This document shows positions 5,682 to 12,454 of a stretch of 12,947 nt of DNA, piece after piece (the first letter of the stretch is position 1; each line of letters begins with the position of its first letter). The notes below the pieces were generated by a model that was not told where the DNA came from, searched no databases, and saw only the letters and a list, made by a program, of their open reading frames with translations. The position numbers and the translations under genes were made by a program. This DNA is from Deltaproteobacteria bacterium (GTDB lineage Bacteria; Desulfobacterota; Desulfobacteria; Desulfobacterales; UBA11574). The stretch spans positions 1 through 12,947 of the forward strand of contig JAFDCA010000374.1 of the NCBI GenBank assembly GCA_019313025.1, read 5' to 3'.

Positions 5682-6730
5682 ATATGAATCAACCCTTTAT
5701 CATAGGTTCGGTTCAGACACCGATCGGTGATGTACCCAAGATTTCTTCCGAATTGAGTTGGTCGGATCACTGGGGGAACTTTAAGGCGCGCTGGGGTGTG
5801 GGCCGCATGCATTATACCGTGGATCCCGGTCTTTATGCTCTCGGAGAACCGAATGAACAATCACCTGTTTTGGTAACGGCCAATTACAAGATGAGTTTTG
5901 ATCGATTGCGAGAGACTTTTTCAAACCGGCATGCGTGGATTCTGGTTCTGGACACCAATGGCATCAATGTCTGGTGTGCGGCCGGGAAAGGAACATTTGG
6001 GACGGATGAACTGGTTCGGCGTATCGAGTTTAGCCGATTGAATGATGTAGTATCCCACAGGGAGTTAATTCTACCCCAACTGGCAGGCCCTGGGGTTGCC
6101 GCATACAAAGTTAAAAAACGCATCGGCTTCAAAGTCATTTTTGGCCCCATTCAAGCCAGAGATTTGCCGAAATTTCTGGACACCGGGATGAAGGCGACGC
6201 CTGAAATGCGGCGAAAGACATTTAGAATGTACGAAAGGGTGATTTTAATACCTGTTGAACTGGTCAGCGCTTTAAAATGGAGTTTATTGATACTACCCGG
6301 TTTTCTTTTATTGGGAGGACTGGGTGCATCTTCCGGATTTTGGCAGGGTGTATTGAGCGATGGGCTATTTGCCGTGCTCAATATGCTGGGAGCGCTATTG
6401 GCCGGGGCGGTTCTAACACCGATTCTTTTACCATGGCTTCCAGGTCGAGCTTTTTCTCAGAAGGGTTTGATCATGGGCCTGATAACAACTTTGTTTATCA
6501 CTCTTTTCGGAGTGTTTTATCTTGACATTCGTCAAGATTATCTGAGTATCCTGGCCTGGTTTTTTTTGACTCCGGCCGTGTCGGCTTTTCTTGCTATGAA
6601 TTTTACCGGCGCTTCCACCTACACGTCTCTTTCCGGTGTCAAAAAAGAGATGCAATGGGCCGTACCCCTTGAAATTGTGGGTGGCATGGCTGGATTGATC
6701 CTCTGGGTAGGATCTCGGTTTATCTTTTAA
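5669..6730 (+). CDS. hgcA: HgcA, corrinoid mercury methyltransferase
   Basis: HgcA transfers a methyl group from its corrinoid cofactor to Hg(II), giving methylmercury. The diagnostic cap-helix motif NVWCAAGKGTFGT is at residues 100-112 in this numbering; Cys103 is the predicted lower cobalt ligand. Other conserved stretches are RWGVGRMHYTVDPGLYALG (41-59), VTANYKMSFDRLR (69-81), LILPQLAGPGVAAYKVKKR (133-151) and GMKATPEMRRKTF (173-185). The corrinoid domain is followed by about five TMs (near 203-221, 231-256, 266-284, 290-310 and 334-350), as in the family. The start is uncertain: TTG 5669 (353 aa, AAAGG 5 nt upstream), ATG 5684 (348 aa, poor ribosome-binding site) or, with TGA readthrough, ATG 5564 (388 aa). 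hgcB follows 6 nt after the stop. Confidence 0.96.
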   Translation: MSLPDMNQPFIIGSVQTPIGDVPKISSELSWSDHWGNFKARWGVGRMHYTVDPGLYALGEPNEQSPVLVTANYKMSFDRLRETFSNRHAWILVLDTNGINVWCAAGKGTFGTDELVRRIEFSRLNDVVSHRELILPQLAGPGVAAYKVKKRIGFKVIFGPIQARDLPKFLDTGMKATPEMRRKTFRMYERVILIPVELVSALKWSLLILPGFLLLGGLGASSGFWQGVLSDGLFAVLNMLGALLAGAVLTPILLPWLPGRAFSQKGLIMGLITTLFITLFGVFYLDIRQDYLSILAWFFLTPAVSAFLAMNFTGASTYTSLSGVKKEMQWAVPLEIVGGMAGLILWVGSRFIF

Positions 6731-6736
6731 AGGCTA

Positions 6737-7066
6737 ATGAAAATGGAAAAGATGATCTATTTGAAAAATGTTGTAACACTCCAATTAAACGAGAAAAATT
6801 GCACGGGTTGCAGTATTTGTATGGTGGTGTGTCCCCATGCCGTATTCATCATGAACAACGGACGGGCTCAGATCGCAAATAGGGATGCCTGCATGGAGTG
6901 TGGGGCTTGTGCAATGAATTGTCCCTCAGAAGCACTCACCGTGGAGACTGGTGTTGGTTGTGCCGCGGCTGTTATCAATACGGCTCTGGGCAGAGAAGGA
7001 TCTTGTTGCTGTATCATCGAAGCCAAGAACGACCTCCCCAAAGACCAAAGCAAAAGCTGCTGTTAA
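6737..7066 (+). CDS. hgcB: HgcB, ferredoxin partner of HgcA
   Basis: HgcB is the 2x[4Fe-4S] ferredoxin thought to reduce the HgcA corrinoid and possibly to hand over Hg(II). The two cluster motifs are CTGCSICMVVCP (Cys22, 25, 28, 32) and the HgcB hallmark CMECGACAMNCP (Cys52, 55, 58, 62). Further family-type cysteines are Cys75, the triplet Cys90-92 and the terminal Cys108-Cys109 pair. The first motif has Ser where HgcB and most ferredoxins have Gly (CxxCSxC). Length of 109 is slightly above the usual ~95. ATG 6737 is given, but ATG 6743 has better spacing from AAAGG (6729-6733) and would give 107 residues. It is co-transcribed with hgcA. Confidence 0.96.
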   Translation: MKMEKMIYLKNVVTLQLNEKNCTGCSICMVVCPHAVFIMNNGRAQIANRDACMECGACAMNCPSEALTVETGVGCAAAVINTALGREGSCCCIIEAKNDLPKDQSKSCC

Positions 7067-7213
7067 TCCTATCACCGTAATTCATTTCTTTATGTCTTTA
7101 AATTCATCAACTCGTAGTGTTTTCTTAATTTTGAATCCGACATACTTATTTTATTCTTTAAGAAAGTGTAACATTTTTCAACACCATGTTGCATAAAACA
7201 ACAAAAACAACTC

Positions 7214-7242
7214 TTGACAATATTGATTTAAAAAAATAAGTA
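7214..7242 (+). promoter_or_regulatory. Candidate promoter of the nuo operon
   Basis: A perfect TTGACA (7214-7219) precedes a weak TAAGTA (7237-7242) with a 17-bp A-rich spacer, about 90 nt before nuoA. An imperfect dyad TGTAACAT (7167-7174) and ATGTTGCA (7186-7193) lies just upstream and might bind a regulator. I see no convincing terminator for hgcB in the 7067-7328 gap, so readthrough from hgcAB into nuo is possible. Confidence 0.4.
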
Positions 7243-7328
7243 ACCTTCTTTGGCAAACAGAATTCAATGAATATCCCCAAAACATGTACTTTTTGACGTT
7301 TAAATAATTTCTTAAAGGGATTATTGGA

Positions 7329-7727
7329 ATGACGGAGACCGCCCTTTTAGACTATATGTACATCTTTCTTTTCCTCGTTGTGGGTTTTATTGGAGGATTT
7401 GCACCGTTTCTTATCAACTGGTTTATTCGCCCCAAAAGAACACATCAAAAAAAATCTCTGGATACATACGAATGCGGGATGGATATCTACGGAAAAGCCT
7501 GGGATTATCGTTATGGCGTGGCCTATTACCTTTACGCACTCATTTTTCTCGCGTTTGATGTTGATATCTTGTATCTGTTTCCGGTTGCAGCGGCCTTCGA
7601 CAAGGTATCCGGCATTCGTGGAATTGTGGAGTTTTTCATTTTTTTGGGTATTTTGATCCTGGCCATTGTTTATGCCTGGGCTAAAGGAGTTTTTACGTGG
7701 GAGAGGAAAATAAAAGTTCGCAGATAA
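7329..7727 (+). CDS. nuoA: Complex I subunit A
   Basis: This 132-residue membrane subunit has three TMs (about 9-31, 63-85 and 98-120). The loop after TM1 carries the conserved [10 protein letters not shown] (41-50), whose Cys is near the quinone channel in complex I, and FDVDI (76-80) follows in TM2. It forms part of the junction between the peripheral and membrane arms with NuoB, D and H. AAAGGGA lies 8 nt upstream. It is the first gene of the operon and its end overlaps nuoB by 31 nt. Confidence 0.95.
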   Translation: MTETALLDYMYIFLFLVVGFIGGFAPFLINWFIRPKRTHQKKSLDTYECGMDIYGKAWDYRYGVAYYLYALIFLAFDVDILYLFPVAAAFDKVSGIRGIVEFFIFLGILILAIVYAWAKGVFTWERKIKVRR

Positions 7728-8329
7728 CACCCGACTTGGATGCATATGCCGCATATTTAAAGTCTGAATCCTGTCGACCGGTTGTCGAACAAGGCAGAGA
7801 ATATGGTGAAGGCCCCCTGTTGCGCATGAAACTGACCGACACTATTCTGAAGCTGTGTCAGGCGAATTCACTGTGGCCCATGACGTTCGGCATTGCTTGC
7901 TGCGCAATAGAGATGATGGGAACCGGTATGGCCCGTTTCGATATTTCCAGATATGGATCGGAAGTTTTCAGACCATCACCCAGACAATCGGACCTAATGA
8001 TCGTGGCCGGAACGGTGAACAAAAAACTTGCTCCGGTACTTTTGACACTTTACGAACAAATGCCGTCTCCCAAGTGGGTCATTGCTCTGGGCAACTGTGC
8101 CATCTCAGGAGGCCCCTTCAGCGTCAAGGAAAATTATAATATCATCGAGGGCGCCGACAAACTGATCCCTGTGGATGTCTATGTTCCCGGCTGTCCTCCC
8201 CGTCCAGAGGCTCTCATCGAAGGGATTCTTAAGGTTCAGGAAAAGATTACCGGTACCCGTCATCCAATCCCCCAGAATCGTCATCCCAAATCTCCTTTGA
8301 AAAAGGTAAAAGGATTGAGGGTGAAGTAA
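7697..8329 (+). CDS. nuoB: Complex I subunit B, N2 cluster protein
   Basis: NuoB carries the terminal [4Fe-4S] cluster N2 that reduces quinone. The ligands are visible: the tandem pair in [10 protein letters not shown] (Cys68, Cys69), [10 protein letters not shown] (Cys134) and [11 protein letters not shown] (Cys166). The GTG start at 7697, inside the end of nuoA, is supported by AAAGGAG exactly 7 nt upstream. It gives 210 residues, with a ~40-residue N-terminal extension before the conserved core and a basic C-terminal tail. The stop overlaps the nuoC start as TAATG. Confidence 0.96.
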   Translation: MGEENKSSQITPDLDAYAAYLKSESCRPVVEQGREYGEGPLLRMKLTDTILKLCQANSLWPMTFGIACCAIEMMGTGMARFDISRYGSEVFRPSPRQSDLMIVAGTVNKKLAPVLLTLYEQMPSPKWVIALGNCAISGGPFSVKENYNIIEGADKLIPVDVYVPGCPPRPEALIEGILKVQEKITGTRHPIPQNRHPKSPLKKVKGLRVK

Positions 8330-8871
8330 TGGTTGATAAAAGCAAAGATTATAAAAACGATTTTATACATCAAGGATTAAATGCCACCGACACGGACTAC
8401 CACCAGAGGGGATATCACCTGGAAGTTGCCCTGGATGTGAATCAGGTTCGAAAATTTGCCCAAACAGCCTATGACCTCGGTTTCTATATTGTATTTGTTG
8501 CAGGGCTTCATGTTCGATCGGAGGAAGGAAACGATCAGGATAATTCCGGCCTGGAGGTGGTTTATCAATTTGCACGGTATGATCAGCTGTATCGAATTAA
8601 GGCCCGTGTTTCCGTGCCTAAAAGCCTTAAGGTCCCGAGTATATCAGATATTTTTCAGGGAGCTGACTGGCATGAAAGAGAAACCCGGGATCTTTTTGGT
8701 GTTGTTTTTGACGGCCATCCCAACCTGAAACCGTTGCTGCTTTCTGAGGAAGATTCCAATTTTCATCCGCTTTTGAAGAAGGAAGAAAAGCTGAAATCTC
8801 TTGATGAGGTTTCTTGGAAGTCAGGGGTTCCAGAAACAACCGAAAAAGAAGCCAATGACGAAACCGGTTGA
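8329..8871 (+). CDS. nuoC: Complex I subunit C (30-kDa type)
   Basis: This 180-residue peripheral-arm subunit is recognised by the signature WHERETRDLFGVVFDGHPNL (113-132), followed by LKPLLLSEE and FHPLLKK. It packs against NuoD and helps hold the quinone-reducing module. It is a separate gene, not fused to nuoD as in Escherichia coli. Its start overlaps the nuoB stop, so translation is probably coupled. The last ~30 residues are acidic and not conserved-looking. Confidence 0.95.
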   Translation: MVDKSKDYKNDFIHQGLNATDTDYHQRGYHLEVALDVNQVRKFAQTAYDLGFYIVFVAGLHVRSEEGNDQDNSGLEVVYQFARYDQLYRIKARVSVPKSLKVPSISDIFQGADWHERETRDLFGVVFDGHPNLKPLLLSEEDSNFHPLLKKEEKLKSLDEVSWKSGVPETTEKEANDETG

Positions 8872-8907
8872 AAATTAGAAAGCCGACGATAAAAAGACAT
8901 ATTCATC

Positions 8908-10020
8908 ATGCTCGAATCAGAATATCAGGAATATAACCGGTTCTTTTTAAATATGGGACCCCAGCATCCCAGCACCCACGGTGTGCTTCTCATTGTGCTG
9001 GAGATGGAAGGCGAATATGTTCTAGATCCCCAGCCGGTGCTCGGGTTTATCCACCGCATGCACGAAAAGATGGGAGAATCACGACCGTGTCAGGGCTTTA
9101 TGCCCAATACGGCCAGGATGGATTATGTCTGTGCGCTTCCCTACAATCACGGGTATGTCTCACTCATCGAGCGAAAAGCGGGAATCGAAGTCCCAAAAAG
9201 GGCCGAGCACATCCGGGTCATTACATCGGAACTGAACCGAATCGCCAGTCACTTGCTCTGGCTTGGTGCCTATCTTCTCGATCTTGGCGCATTTACTCCA
9301 ATTCTTTACGGCTTTGATGATCGCGAGCACATTTTAGATATTCTGGAGAGCGTTACCGGTTCCAGGCTCACCTACTGCTATCACCGTTTTGGCGGCGTTT
9401 ACCAGGATATCGACGACAAGTTCATAGAGGCAACCCGTGCCTTTATTAAACGAATGCGAAAACGTTACGTGATTTATGAAAAGCTGGTGACAAAAAATAT
9501 TATTTTCATCAAACGCACGGAAAATATCGGTATTGTGTCACCGGATATGGCGCTTCGATACGGAATGACCGGGCCGAACTTGAGAGGATCGGGTATCGCT
9601 TATGATATTCGAAAGAATGAACCCTATTCTGTTTATCCTGAATTTGATTTTGAGATTCCGGTGGGAGAGCAAGGAGATTGTCTCGATCGATACATGGTTC
9701 GTGTCAAGGAGATCGAGCAAAGCCTCCGCATTATTGAACAGGCCCTGGACCGTCTACCGGAAGGGCCGATTCGAGCCAAGGTACCGAAAAATATAAAGTT
9801 GACCACCGGTGACTGCAATTTTGCCGTGGAAGCTGCAAGAGGGGAGCTTTCATACTACCTGGTGGGAGATGGAACGAGCACGCCTTACCGGTTGAAAATA
9901 AGGGTTCCGTCTTATTCCAACCTGAGCTGTCTCCCGGAGCTGGGAAGCGGAATTCTATTGCCCGACCTGGTATCCATTTTGGGAAGCTTCGATTTGGTCA
10001 TACCGGAAATCGACCGTTAG
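8908..10020 (+). CDS. nuoD: Complex I subunit D (49-kDa type)
   Basis: NuoD is related to the large subunit of [NiFe] hydrogenases and forms the quinone site with NuoB. The 370-residue product has GPQHPSTHG (17-25), containing the quinone-site His, and RMDYV (70-74) with the quinone-site Tyr. The C-terminal IPEIDR matches the family tail with a conserved Asp-Arg. The usual HRG(I/T)EKL reads HRMHEKM (49-55), and the site lacks the hydrogenase CxxC pairs, as expected for complex I. No strong ribosome-binding site is visible before the ATG. The next gene is nuoH after 51 nt, so nuoE, nuoF and nuoG are absent from their normal place. Confidence 0.96.
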   Translation: MLESEYQEYNRFFLNMGPQHPSTHGVLLIVLEMEGEYVLDPQPVLGFIHRMHEKMGESRPCQGFMPNTARMDYVCALPYNHGYVSLIERKAGIEVPKRAEHIRVITSELNRIASHLLWLGAYLLDLGAFTPILYGFDDREHILDILESVTGSRLTYCYHRFGGVYQDIDDKFIEATRAFIKRMRKRYVIYEKLVTKNIIFIKRTENIGIVSPDMALRYGMTGPNLRGSGIAYDIRKNEPYSVYPEFDFEIPVGEQGDCLDRYMVRVKEIEQSLRIIEQALDRLPEGPIRAKVPKNIKLTTGDCNFAVEAARGELSYYLVGDGTSTPYRLKIRVPSYSNLSCLPELGSGILLPDLVSILGSFDLVIPEIDR

Positions 10021-10071
10021 AAATGTAATGAAAGGATAAAAACAAATATAATCAGGTCATATTAAAACAAC

Positions 10072-11055
10072 ATGGAAACGATTTCAATACTACCGCCAGA
10101 ACTGATTCGGATGGTCATCGCCGTCATCATCATTATTTCATTTCTCTTTCTAAACGCCATCATGATGGGATACGCGGAGCGGAAAATCGCAGGACACGTT
10201 CAACGGCGTCCAGGCCCCCTGGAAGTGGGCTCGCACGGCATCCTTCAAATGGTCGTAGACGGTGTGAAGTTGTTGGGAAAGGAGCTGTTGATCCCGTTCA
10301 ATGTGGATCGCACCCTATTTAGGGTGGCCCCCCTTTTGTCATTTACACCTGTCATTCTTCCCCTTCTAGTGATTCCCTTTAGCGAAAAACTTCAAGCAAG
10401 TGATCTCAACTTGGGTCTTATTTTCATAGTTACCATGGGATCCGTCAACGTCATGGCACTTCTGGTCGGCGGTTGGGGTTCCAATAACAAATACTCCATG
10501 TTCGGCGCCATGCGGGCCGTTGCCCAATCCATTGCATATGAAATTCCGATTTTGCTTTCATTGCTCGCCGTAGCCCTCATGTGTAATACATTCAGCCTTA
10601 AGGAAATCGTTGGCGCGCAACAAAACATCTGGTTCGTTTTTTTACAGCCGGTTGCCTTCCTCATATATATTGTTGCAGGACTTGCAGAAACCAACCGTGC
10701 GCCATTTGATCTTCCGGAGGCTGAAAGCGAACTTACCGCAGGATTTCACACCGAATACAGCGGAATGGGATTTTCACTTTTTTTCATAGGAGAGTACACC
10801 AACATGTTCATCGTTGCTTCATTGGCGACGGTTCTCTTTTTGGGAGGCTGGCACGGGCCCCATCTTCCCTATGGTGAATATCTGGGAGTGGTCTGGTTTT
10901 TTCTGAAGGTCTATTTTTTGTTGTTTCTTATGATTATGGTGCGATGGACCTATCCCCGTGTTCGTTTCGATCAATTGCTTAACTTTGCCTGGAAGTATCT
11001 GGTACCCTTTTCTCTTGTGAACCTTTTGATCACAGCAGTGGTTGTTAAACTATGA
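10072..11055 (+). CDS. nuoH: Complex I subunit H
   Basis: NuoH is the membrane subunit that links the quinone site to the proton path. The 327-residue product has about eight TMs. Family motifs are GYAERKIAGHVQRRPGP (33-49) and the acidic loop ETNRAPFDLPEAESEL (206-221), the classic quinone-loop signature. The ATG has only a weak ribosome-binding site. Its stop overlaps the nuoI start (ATGA), so these two are coupled. Confidence 0.96.
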   Translation: METISILPPELIRMVIAVIIIISFLFLNAIMMGYAERKIAGHVQRRPGPLEVGSHGILQMVVDGVKLLGKELLIPFNVDRTLFRVAPLLSFTPVILPLLVIPFSEKLQASDLNLGLIFIVTMGSVNVMALLVGGWGSNNKYSMFGAMRAVAQSIAYEIPILLSLLAVALMCNTFSLKEIVGAQQNIWFVFLQPVAFLIYIVAGLAETNRAPFDLPEAESELTAGFHTEYSGMGFSLFFIGEYTNMFIVASLATVLFLGGWHGPHLPYGEYLGVVWFFLKVYFLLFLMIMVRWTYPRVRFDQLLNFAWKYLVPFSLVNLLITAVVVKL

Positions 11056-11495
11056 AGCAATACTTCTCAGAACTATATACCGGTGGTAAAAGTCTGGTTG
11101 AAGGACTCGGTGTTACCATGAAGGCGCTGTTTTCGCCGATTGTTACGGTGCAGTATCCCAGGGAAGAAATTGATATCACGCCCAATTACCGGGGCCATAT
11201 CGATCTGATTCTGGATCCGGAAAAAAATACATATCTGTGTATCAGCTGCGGCATGTGCGAAAAGTCCTGCCCTTCGGACTGTATCAAGGTCGAAGGTAAA
11301 AAAATGGAGGGCGAAAAAAAGAAATCCCTGGTCCTTTTTGAACTCGATTTTACCAAATGCAGTCTGTGCGGAACCTGTGTTGAGGTTTGTCCAAAAGATG
11401 CACTTGAGTATTCCCAGGAATACAACCTGGCAGCCTTTACCAGGGAAGCGTTTCACTTTGATATTCTCAAACGGCTGGAGGAACGGAGAATATGA
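11052..11495 (+). CDS. nuoI: Complex I subunit I, 2x[4Fe-4S]
   Basis: NuoI holds clusters N6a and N6b in the electron chain to N2. The two motifs are CISCGMCEKSCP (Cys63, 66, 69, 73) and CSLCGTCVEVCP (Cys103, 106, 109, 113). An amphipathic N-terminal helix (about 12-32) associates with the membrane arm. There is an additional Cys77 next to the first motif. At 147 residues it is of ordinary length. In a complex without NuoEFG this subunit is a plausible entry point for electrons from ferredoxin (inference). It overlaps nuoH and nuoJ by 4 nt each. Confidence 0.95.
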   Translation: MKQYFSELYTGGKSLVEGLGVTMKALFSPIVTVQYPREEIDITPNYRGHIDLILDPEKNTYLCISCGMCEKSCPSDCIKVEGKKMEGEKKKSLVLFELDFTKCSLCGTCVEVCPKDALEYSQEYNLAAFTREAFHFDILKRLEERRI

Positions 11496-12079
11496 CCTTT
11501 TACCAGATCATTGCCGAAGGGCTTTTTTTCGCATTTATTATTCTGGTAATATTGGGGAGCATTATTACTATCCGAGCCAAAATTCTCATGCAAACCGTTT
11601 TGGGTCTGGCGGTGGCACTTCTCGGCGTTGCCGGTATTTACTTTTATCTGGGGAGCATGTTTCTCACCCTGATGCAAATTCTCATCTATGTCGGGGCCAT
11701 ATGTATCGTTCTGGTTTTCGGCATTATGGTTGGATACACACCGACAGAAGTGGCGGAAAAAGGCATTAAAGATTGGCGAAATAAATTTTTGGCCGTCTCC
11801 TCGGCGGTGACGGCTTTTTTACTGATTCTTGCGTGTGTTCTAAAAACCGATTGGATACCTGCCGTGGCCGAAAACAGGGATTTCTCAGCAGCCCATCTTG
11901 GAGAAGAGTTCCTTTACACCTATTGCCTGGCTTTTGAGCTGATTTCGGTCATCCTTCTGATTGCCATTGTTGGTGCAATCATCCTGGCCAGAGGCGGAAC
12001 CGGAGGCATGGTAACGGACCAATTGACCGTTAAAGAAGTGACCGCTGTTCAGGAAGAAAATAAGGAAGCATCCCCATGA
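11492..12079 (+). CDS. nuoJ: Complex I subunit J
   Basis: This 195-residue membrane subunit has about five TMs: near 5-25, 29-49, 54-76, 91-111 and 145-167. The conserved TM3 stretch LMQILIYVGAICIVLVFGIM (55-74) carries the Gln-Tyr-Val-Gly-Ala pattern that forms a pi-bulge in NuoJ. A variable soluble loop separates TM4 and TM5. The start overlaps the nuoI stop and its own stop overlaps the nuoK start, both as ATGA. Confidence 0.94.
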   Translation: MTFYQIIAEGLFFAFIILVILGSIITIRAKILMQTVLGLAVALLGVAGIYFYLGSMFLTLMQILIYVGAICIVLVFGIMVGYTPTEVAEKGIKDWRNKFLAVSSAVTAFLLILACVLKTDWIPAVAENRDFSAAHLGEEFLYTYCLAFELISVILLIAIVGAIILARGGTGGMVTDQLTVKEVTAVQEENKEASP

Positions 12080-12390
12080 TCAGTAATCATCTTAACTCCT
12101 ATTTAATACTGGCCGTATTTCTACTTATCGCCGGCATTTACGGATTGATCCAGCACAGGTCCTTTATCGGCATGCTGATTTCCACGGAGCTGATTCTCAA
12201 CGGCGCCGGTGTCAACTTTATGGCCTTCAACCGTTTTCTATCTCCTGATCCTGCGGTTGGACAGGTGATTACCCTTTTTATCATGGGTATTGCCGCTGCA
12301 GAGGCAGCCATTGTGGTGAGTTTTATATTGGCTGTTTTCCGAAAGTATCGATCCATTGATCCAGATGAGGTCAAAGAACTCCATGGATAG
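12076..12390 (+). CDS. nuoK: Complex I subunit K
   Basis: This 104-residue, three-TM subunit is homologous to MrpC. The proton-path glutamates are both present: Glu38 in LISTELILNGAGVNF and Glu76 in AAAEAAIVVSFIL. The length is normal. It follows nuoJ with a 4-nt overlap and is followed by the antiporter-type subunit after 64 nt. Confidence 0.95.
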   Translation: MISNHLNSYLILAVFLLIAGIYGLIQHRSFIGMLISTELILNGAGVNFMAFNRFLSPDPAVGQVITLFIMGIAAAEAAIVVSFILAVFRKYRSIDPDEVKELHG

Positions 12391-12454
12391 GTTTTTTTCA
12401 AGAATCTTGCTTAAAGAGACGGATTATCAGACAGGATAAATTTTAGGCATTTAT

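Noticed and set aside
5669..6730. HgcA as an ordinary CdhD/E corrinoid protein of the acetyl-CoA pathway
   Set aside because: The NVWCAAGK cap-helix Cys, the C-terminal membrane domain and the adjacent HgcB are specific to HgcA.
7161..7193. Hairpins after hgcB as an intrinsic terminator
   Set aside because: Stems such as CAACA/TGTTG are short, AT-rich and not followed by a T run on the plus strand.
7347..7754. 135-codon minus-strand open frame over nuoA
   Set aside because: Antisense shadow of nuoA, which has clear complex I motifs and a ribosome-binding site.
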